Of a stretch of DNA of 64,000 nt, positions 56,676 through 64,000 are shown in pieces. The position numbers and the translations under genes are program-made. Each line of letters begins with the position of its first letter. The stretch's first letter is position 1. The notes beneath the pieces were generated by a model that was not told the origin of the DNA, searched no databases, and was given only the letters and a program-made list of their open reading frames with translations. Source of the stretch: Strix aluco (lineage: Eukaryota; Chordata; Aves; Strigiformes; Strigidae); NCBI RefSeq assembly GCF_031877795.1, contig NC_133970.1:43941533-44005532 (forward strand). The letters run 5' to 3'.

Positions 56676-59600
56676 GGGGGCTGAGAGCACTCGGTAACTT
56701 GAAGTACTAGATCAAAATTAACAGAGAGAAGTCATTTTAAGTAAAGTATAAACCAGAAAGTAACATGTTTTCTGGCATCTGTACTTTTTATCACAGTATA
56801 TAACCTGAATGGTGTGTGGAAATTATACCTTTTCAGCTATAACAACTTTTTTTAGACACAGTCTTACACTGAGAAATGTTTGCCACATTCTGTTCATGCT
56901 CATAAGGTCATTACTAAGATAAATAGATTTTAGAGAAAAATTACAGTAGGAGTATGTGGGAGGAATTTCATATTACTAGCTCATTTTTTGCAGATAAATA
57001 GAATTTTAAAAGCTTGTTGAATTTTGTGCTTGATTCCATTAGAAGGGAATATGACAATGGTTCCTATAGAATATACATCCTTATAGAATAGCACATTCAT
57101 CTTTATTTCTTAGTTGGGCTGTCTTATTAACCCTGCTCTTTCCTCCCATCTGCTTGATAATACCTCCAGCATTCCTCAGCCTGGGACTTCTCCTTGACAG
57201 TAACAGTTGAAAAGAGGACACTCAAGATGCTCCTTTGCATCCATCCAGAGAGGCTGGGGGTCCTCTCAGGATGAAGGCTCATTGTGTTACACCCAGGGAC
57301 TAGCTGTGCACAGCAGACCAGCCACTGGGACCCCATGGCAGCTAACGTGAAGTGGGTGCTGCTGTTTGCACTGGGATGCTGAAAAGAGGGAGAGTTTCCA
57401 GAGATGCCATGACACCGAGGTGACTCTTCCAAGCATGGTGCCTAGTCCCTCTCTTCCCTTGAGCATGAGAAGGGCAACCAGGGTTGTAATGTTGGTTTAT
57501 AGACCCAATTAATAAATTTAACAAGGAAAAAATGATTTGCTAGTTATGTGTCACTGCCAAGTCTACTCACCAGAAAAATCAGCTGCGGTTAAAGGTTTGC
57601 CCATGCAACCTGGAGATGCACCCAATCTGCATTTACTGCAACACTTGAGGGTGTTGAACCCATCTGTGCTATTTCTGCTTTCAACATCCTGTGACTTTAA
57701 CTGAGACGCTTGCATTCACTCTAAGATTACCTGTCAAGAAGTAATGAATATTTGCCAAGCAACCATGTTAGTCACCTCATTTCAGTCTGCTTGTATATTT
57801 ACAGCAACGTGACTGCACAACATGCCTCACTTGATATTCATGTGAAAAGTCACACGAGCCACAGGAAGAATGGAAAAGCCACCTGATGCAATTCCCGAGC
57901 ATGGCTGCTGCCCAGCTGCACTCAGGCAGGCTTAGGGTGGGTGTGCCCCAGCACGGCTGCCTCTCCTGAGCATTAGTCCCTTTGGAAAAAAAAGCCATTT
58001 ACCTTTGTGAATATTTCCAGTTTGGACTTGGGAGGAATATGAAGGATAGAGTGGCTAGCAACTTTTAAATTATTATTATTTGTAAGAAAGACAACAGCAA
58101 GTTCCTCGATGATTTGCAGAAACTCACCTCCCAATTATCTGTGGAGAACTCACAGTCTAGGGGGGGGAGCGCTCCAAAAGCAAGAAGCAGTTCCCACGAT
58201 GTGGGACTGGGAGCACTGGCAGCTCACTGCATTATTTCCATAGTGTCTGCTTCAGTGGGTGAAATCCCCATTCAGCATCCTGTCATGCACCAGTTACAAC
58301 CACTGCACTGGAGTCAGACCCAGGTGGATGTTTATCGGTGACAGTTTATTAAATAGGCCAAAGCCCGTACACAAACTTGTTTTAACCATTTCACGAAATA
58401 CAATCACATAGATAATAACTAATGCATACATAGGGAAGGTGATACGACCTGTTGACGTTTCTTCTTCTCCACGGGTTCATGTTACAACACGTCGGGGAAG
58501 ATGTCCAGCATAGTGGGAGGGTCTTTTTTTTCACAGGCCCGTTATATTTATAGCTACTTTACGCTCAGTAGAATGTCTCAGGACTCTTCTGTTGCCAGCC
58601 AACAGCCTTATAGCAGAAATGTTTGTTCCCTGGTGAGTGACCCTGTGTATGCAGCAGCAAATCCCATACCACATCTTTCCATCCACAATTTCATCTGCTC
58701 CTTCCTCTGATATCCTCCAATTCCCTTTAGTACCAGCAATGCTTCCTACACCTTCAGCAGCCACCACCCAGCCCACTGTAATTTCTCATTCATCATTTGG
58801 ACAAAGAATGTCTTCACGAAAATAACAAGAGAGCATGAGAAAGCCTAGATGTCTGACTGTATTTTTACACTCCTTTTTATTCCCGTTTGCAGCATTTCTA
58901 CCAGCACATAGCTCCCATACCTCCTCCTCTGCTGCATTAACATGCATTCCATTCCTCCCTAAGTCCCCCACCCGAGCAGCATTTTGTGACCAAACTGATG
59001 GCTATTATCACAGCTTGGAATTTATATTTTTACTGTGTAATCAAAGTCATTTAGCATATACAAGATCTAGGGAAAAACATCTTTCTCCTATGCAATAGAA
59101 AGAAAAATGCCAAAAATCTATACCTAGGCTTTCTGTCTTCTCAGATTTATATTTCAAATATATATTTTAAAAAAAAACCCTGAAGAATGCCTGCTGCTAA
59201 AGACATTAAGCCACATTCAGCTGGGAAGTTAAATTCTCAAAAAGTTATGAGCCCACTAGGAATGAAGTAGCCCTGGAAAAGGCAAGCTTAGGATCTCACT
59301 TACCAGTGTCAAAATTTCTCATCCATCCCGGGTCAGTGAAGTAATCCTGCCTGCTCAGAGCATAGTGGGAGGAGGGAGGGACAGAGCTCCTCGCAGTGGT
59401 AAAGCAAAGGTGAAGGTAAGGAAGCTTGAAATCTGGGAACTTTTACAGATAGTATAAAAATGAGTCCAGGATCAGCCTGCTTAGGGCCTTCTTCTGCACA
59501 TATCTTTTTCTTGACGGTATCGCTGTATCCTTCAAACAGCAACCTGTGAGGGACAAGGCAGAGCCCAGCAGTGCTAGGAGGACAGGGTACTCTAGGCAAG

Positions 59601-61559
59601 GAAACACGGCAAAGTCCCACCTGCACCAGCTGCACCATCTTGTATCAGCTCTACTTGCAGCACCCAGGCTCTTACTACCTGCCAGCAAACCCTGGCTGTG
59701 TCTCTTGCTGCATGTACCCTTGGGACAAGAGCTACATTGAGATTTGCCATCAGCCACAGCCCTAGCAGTGGCTGTACCTGAAGCAGAGTACCTGAGTTGT
59801 TGGCATCTACCCTTTCTCCACTTGAAGGAAGGGGCCTCATGTCAACATTACACTGCAGCACCTGCCACAGAGGCTTTGGGCAACATGGGTGCACAGGAAT
59901 CAAATCAAACACAGAGGCTACAGAAGCTCACATTTGTTGGTCTATGAGGCCTTTGCAGACATGGACTGATGTTCAGCCCAAGTGCCCCAGAGGCACAGAC
60001 ATTTCCTGATGCCTGCCGGGACCCATGGCTGTTCCTTCAGTGACACTGCACACATACTTTCATCACACGTGAAAGCCAAGTTGGAAAGAGTGGGAGCTCT
60101 TTTGGCACCTGTATCTAGACAGGCATGGCTGTACTAGCTGTACTTTGGGCTACTGAGAGTCGGCTTCCCTCCAAGATCAGTTTCTCCCTTCCAGATGACA
60201 GTGGCGGGTACATGCTGTCTGTCTCTTTGCTTAACAAACCAGGCAAGGAGCCCATCTGCCTGGAGACCCACCTGCTGCACGTTTGCTGTCATGGGTTAAG
60301 CAGATACCCAAGTCAGGGGTTTGGTGTCATTAGATATAGCTGTATGACTGCTACACAGCAGCATGCTGCCTGCCATATACCCTGAGGTGCCAAGTGGAGC
60401 CTTCATTAGTTTACAAGGGATTGCTGTTGCAAAACATGTCAGCATCAGCACTCTCCCCAGCACAGTTTCATTGCTTCTTTCTTGATTTGATGTGTCTCAA
60501 AGCCTAACATGGAAAAAAATCAGAGCAAATCGTCATACACTCTAAAAGTAGGAGGACTTTTGAGCTGTCTAGTCTCCTCCTCTGCATAACATAGACTGTT
60601 ATGTTTCCTCCAGATGTTGTTTCAAGTCTGGACCAATACATCCAAACCCATGGCTCCTGCATGCCAGGTACCAAGAATGGGGGGTTCCTGGTGTCTGCTG
60701 TGCTCTACAGCCAGGGACCGATGAGCTTCCCTGCGGGAAGGCCATCCTACACGCTCTCCAGATGCTACTGCCAATTGAGTTGTTCCTCTGCACCTGAATC
60801 CTAACTCTTGTTACCAGCATGAACCTGAGCTTATGAACGAGACAGACCAATCTTCGCAGGCACTGGACTACCTTCTCAGAGTCTCACAGGAGCACCAGCC
60901 ATTCCTGAGCCATAAATCTGTTGTCTTGGAGCAAGTCTTTGTATATGTGGGAAACGGTCAGAGTACTGTAATTTCCTTTCTGGGCCCTTGTAGTTATTGC
61001 TGTGCATGTCCTGTTTTTCATAATTATGTGATAGCTGTATCAGTGGGAACCCTAGTCATTGACAGCAGAGTGAAATATAACAGGTCTGACACAAAAAGAA
61101 TCCAGTAATGAGATTTGTGCATTCAAGGTTTAATTGTTTAGCATTCTTCATCCAGTGCTCGTATTTTCTCCTGTTACACAATGGTTATCTTCACAGAATA
61201 GATTAGATTTCTATCAGACAAAAATTAATTAGTCTATAATTAACCACTAAAATGTATATATTATCTCTGTATCCACATGTACACGGACACGAAGTGCACT
61301 GTTTTCTATTACATGTGCCACTGAAAATACTACAGGAAAATGTATTCCCATGTGTGTGAGCTGACACAGTTTGGAGTTGAAAAGCACCAAATTATGGGCT
61401 TCACACACATTCTTGGCATATTGTTCTAATTTCACGGGCAGGAAATATTTTTCTAATCTTCATCTAAATTATTCAAGGTGCTGTTCCCACACTGCTGATA
61501 ACAAATCTTTGAAAATTAGTATTCCGCAGTAACTGATTCACAAATTTTCCCCTCCAAAC
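56676..61559. other. Unassigned DNA
   Basis: No gene is supported. Short open frames at 59540-60010, 60125-60385 and 60601-60804 have mixed composition but no recognisable domain, no consistent frame and no splice structure that I could confirm. An LTR-like patch lies at 58331-58800. Confidence 0.4.
58331..58800 (-). repeat. Possible reverse LTR
   Basis: On the minus strand CTATAAATATAAC (about 58541-58555) is followed about 190 bases later by TTTAATAAACTGTCACCG (about 58348). This promoter to poly(A) order would fit a reverse LTR. No TG...CA pair or target duplication was confirmed. Confidence 0.25.
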
Positions 61560-62834
61560 TGCAGGTCAACCAGATGAACAGGCCCAGTCAGCATGGGTTT
61601 ATGAAAGGCAGGTCCTGCTTGACAAACCTGATCTCCTTCTATGACAGGGCGACCTGCTTATTGGATGAGGGAAAGGCTGTGGATGTAGTTTACCTTGACT
61701 TCAGTAAGGCCTTTGACAATGTTTCCCACAGCATTCTCCTGGCAAAACTGGCTGCTCGAGGCTTGGATGATCACACGCTTTGCTGGGTAAAAAACTGGCT
61801 GGATGGCCGGGCCCAAAGAGTTGTGGTGAACGGAGTTAAATCCAGTTGGTGGCCGGTCACAAGTGGTGTCCCCCAGGGCTCGGTTTTGGGGCCTCTCCTG
61901 TTTAACATCTTTATTGATGATCTAAATGAGGGGATCGAGTGCACCCTCAGTAAGTTTGCAGATGACACCCAGTTGGGTGGGAGTGTTGATCTGCTCAAGG
62001 GTAGGGAGGCTCTGCAGAGAGACCTGGCCAGGCTGGAGCGATGGGCTGAGGCCAACTGGAGGAGTTTCACTAAGGCCAAATGCCGGGTGCTGCACTTGGG
62101 CCACAACAACCCCCAGCAGGGCTACAGGCTTGGGGAGGAGTGGCTGGAGAGCTGCCAGTCAGAGAGGGACCTGGGGGTGTTGATTGACAGCCAGCTGAAC
62201 AGGAGCCAGCAGTGTGCCCAGGTGGCCAAGAAGGCCAATGGCATCCTGGCTTGTATCAGCACTAGCGTGGCCAGCAGGGACAGGGAAGGGATCTGACCCC
62301 TGTACTCAGCACTGGTGAGGCCGCCCCTCGATGACTGTGTTCAATTTTGGGCCCCTCACTCCAAAAAGGCCATTGAATGACTCGAGCGTGTCCAGAGAAG
62401 GGCAACGAAGCTGGTGAAGGGTCTGGAGCACATGTCGTACGAGGAGCAGCTGAGGGAACCAGGGTTGTTTAGTCTGGAGAAGAGGAGGCTGAGGGGAGAC
62501 CTCATCGCCCTCTACAACTACCTGAAAGGAGGTTGCAGAGAGCTGGGGATGAGCCTGTTCAACCAAGTAATAAGTGATAGGACAAGAGGTAATGGCCTCA
62601 AGTTGTGCCAGGGAAGGTTTAGATTAGATATTAGGAAGCATTTCTTTACAGAACGGGTTGTTGGGCGTTGGAATGGGCTGCCCAGGGAGGTGGTGGAGTC
62701 CCCATCCCTGGAGGTGTTCAAGAGTAGGGTTGACATAGCACTTAGGGATATGGTGTAGTTGGGAACTGTCAGTGCTAGGTTAACGGTTGGACTAGATGAT
62801 CTTCAAGGTCCCTTCCAACCTAGATGATTCTGTG
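61560..62834 (+). mobile_element. CR1 LINE, 5'-truncated, RT to 3' tail
   Basis: ORF2 text is open from 61574 with the CR1 RT order: [40 protein letters not shown] and FADD at codons 128-131 (the catalytic pair), then [16 protein letters not shown] at 62294-62296 and a second TGA near 62378 interrupt it; the thumb/C-terminal part resumes at 62414-62758. The 3' end GATTCTGTG sits at about 62825 with a single octamer. The endonuclease and the 5' half are absent. It is the best preserved CR1 in the window and the reference for the copies at 2960 and 11306. Confidence 0.92.
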
Positions 62835-64000
62835 GTGTGAATTGTTGTGGTGATACAATCCTGATCTAGAAACGTGCCAGCACTGCGGGTATGTTACTGT
62901 CGCAATCAGTGCTGAGACTAGCTGCTTGTGTAGATGTATGTGGGCAAGGCAGTTTGACAGTAGTTTGACTTGGGTATAGCCAGCAGGATGTTATACCACA
63001 ATGAAGCTCAACACAGGCAGAAAGCCTGACCAAGAGTGTGGGTTCACATGGTGATCGTTACAGCTAACCTGGTTAGAGCTCCCGGTTGCTGCAGTCACTC
63101 TGCTTGTTTCATCCAATCAAAGCCAGCAGAGATATATTCAAAGCTAGAGATGTAGTGAAGAAATACCCTTAGGAATGAGGACAGCCTGTTCCAAATTTGA
63201 CAGTGATATTTTTCTGGTGAGAAAAAGGATGGTGCTGAGAAAAAATAGAGAAAAAAGTTTTGATTGCTTCAGCTTTAAAAAACAATGAAATGTTGCACTG
63301 TTCTGAAGTTTCACTCTTGTTTTCCCTTGTTTCCAATATATATCATAGCTGTTTTGAACTAAAAGATAGAATACAGTTACAAATGGGACAAAAATTTTTA
63401 CAACTTTTGCCTTTTAGAAAAGAGACATTTCTCTGTTCTTTATACACCTTGTTTTGATGTGTATTTGATGAAAAAATGTTTTTAAAAATGAAAGTAGACT
63501 TTGGGGGGGGGGTTTCATATTAAGGATTCCCTATCTAGTCTAACATTTCTATAGTTGCTAACCCTGACAGAATGACCTTCAAAGTTTCATTAATGGCTGT
63601 CCTTCAACAAGCTAAAATGCAGATAAAATTGTGCTTAGCCTTGAACTCTGCCAGTCTCTCTCCATGTTGAAGGTACAAAGAAAAGGAAAGACCATGCCTT
63701 TGTAATTTTCCTTAAATAAACCAGAATAACTTTAAATTTTTTTTTCCCCCTCAAGCTTAAAATTATTCATCTCCTCCAAAGAGGAACCTAATTCTGAGAT
63801 GTTGCGAAACAACACTTTTGGTTAGGAAACAAACTTTGGGGGTAGAGGGATGAGATATTTTTCTGTGCCTTTCTAGAGGACTCATGGGTCCTTTCTGATT
63901 TTCTGTGGCTTTCTTGAAGAGTGCTGTTGTAGCTCTGTTCAGTCCCAGGCTGAGCTGCTCCAAGCAAGGAGAACTGCCAGGCCTGCTAGGGATACCACAT
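62835..64000. other. Unassigned DNA at window end
   Basis: Only short open frames are present; no repeat or gene was recognised. A G-run lies at about 63504-63511. Confidence 0.4.

Noticed and set aside
59540..60850. A decayed or spliced host gene, because several short frames look protein-like
   Set aside because: The frames do not join, each has nearby stops, and no domain or splice pattern could be confirmed.

Overview
The window looks like avian nuclear DNA that consists almost entirely of transposable elements. The bird assignment rests on CR1 LINE copies with the (ATTCTGTG)n tail, ERVL-type LTRs of the kind that crowd bird genomes, and class I and class II endogenous retroviruses (ERVs) with avian-type features. 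These include a tRNA-Trp primer site and an alpharetrovirus-like transmembrane Env fragment. I see no intact host gene. The density and nesting of ERVs would suit a W chromosome or pericentromeric block, but that is inference.

Layout. (1) 1-5197, plus strand: ERV-1, a degenerate gammaretrovirus-like provirus whose 5' LTR lies outside the window. An internal deletion fuses capsid to reverse transcriptase, and a CR1 tail sits inside pol. (2) 5198-11305: mostly single-copy-looking DNA with LTR scraps and an old CR1 reverse-transcriptase remnant. (3) 11306-27180, minus strand: a three-layer nest. A CR1 LINE is split by an old ERVL provirus (ERV-2, 12132-26934, 5-bp duplication CCAGC). ERV-2 is in turn split in its RNase H region by a young gammaretrovirus-like provirus (ERV-N, 13959-22381, 4-bp duplication GCTC). 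ERV-2 also carries a solo LTR flanked by an odd 115-bp direct repeat. (4) 27181-29154: old, mostly unassigned DNA. (5) 29155-47182: five head-to-tail copies of a unit of about 3,615 bp that are almost identical. Each unit is LTR-A (reverse), about 2.3 kb of older DNA, then an ERVL-type LTR followed at the junction by an orphan tRNA-Lys-type primer binding site. (6) 47275-48194: a reverse solo LTR with duplication ATATT. (7) 48616-55990, plus strand: ERV-3, a young class II (betaretrovirus-like) provirus. It has a solo LTR in its matrix region, an unexplained 1-kb segment in place of part of capsid, and almost all of env deleted. (8) 56202-56675: a truncated ERVL LTR. (9) 61560-62834: a 5'-truncated CR1 LINE. 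The remainder is unassigned.

How the parts relate. Nothing here acts as a working pathway; the interest is structural history. ERV-2's LTRs differ at roughly 9% of sites, while ERV-N's differ at 2 of 566 and ERV-3's at about 3 of 339. ERV-N and ERV-3 are therefore recent, yet both are broken in coding sequence. The tandem array is best explained by unequal exchange between two LTR-A copies about 3.6 kb apart, followed by LTR-LTR collapse at the right end. Hybrid LTRs at both ends of the array record these two steps.
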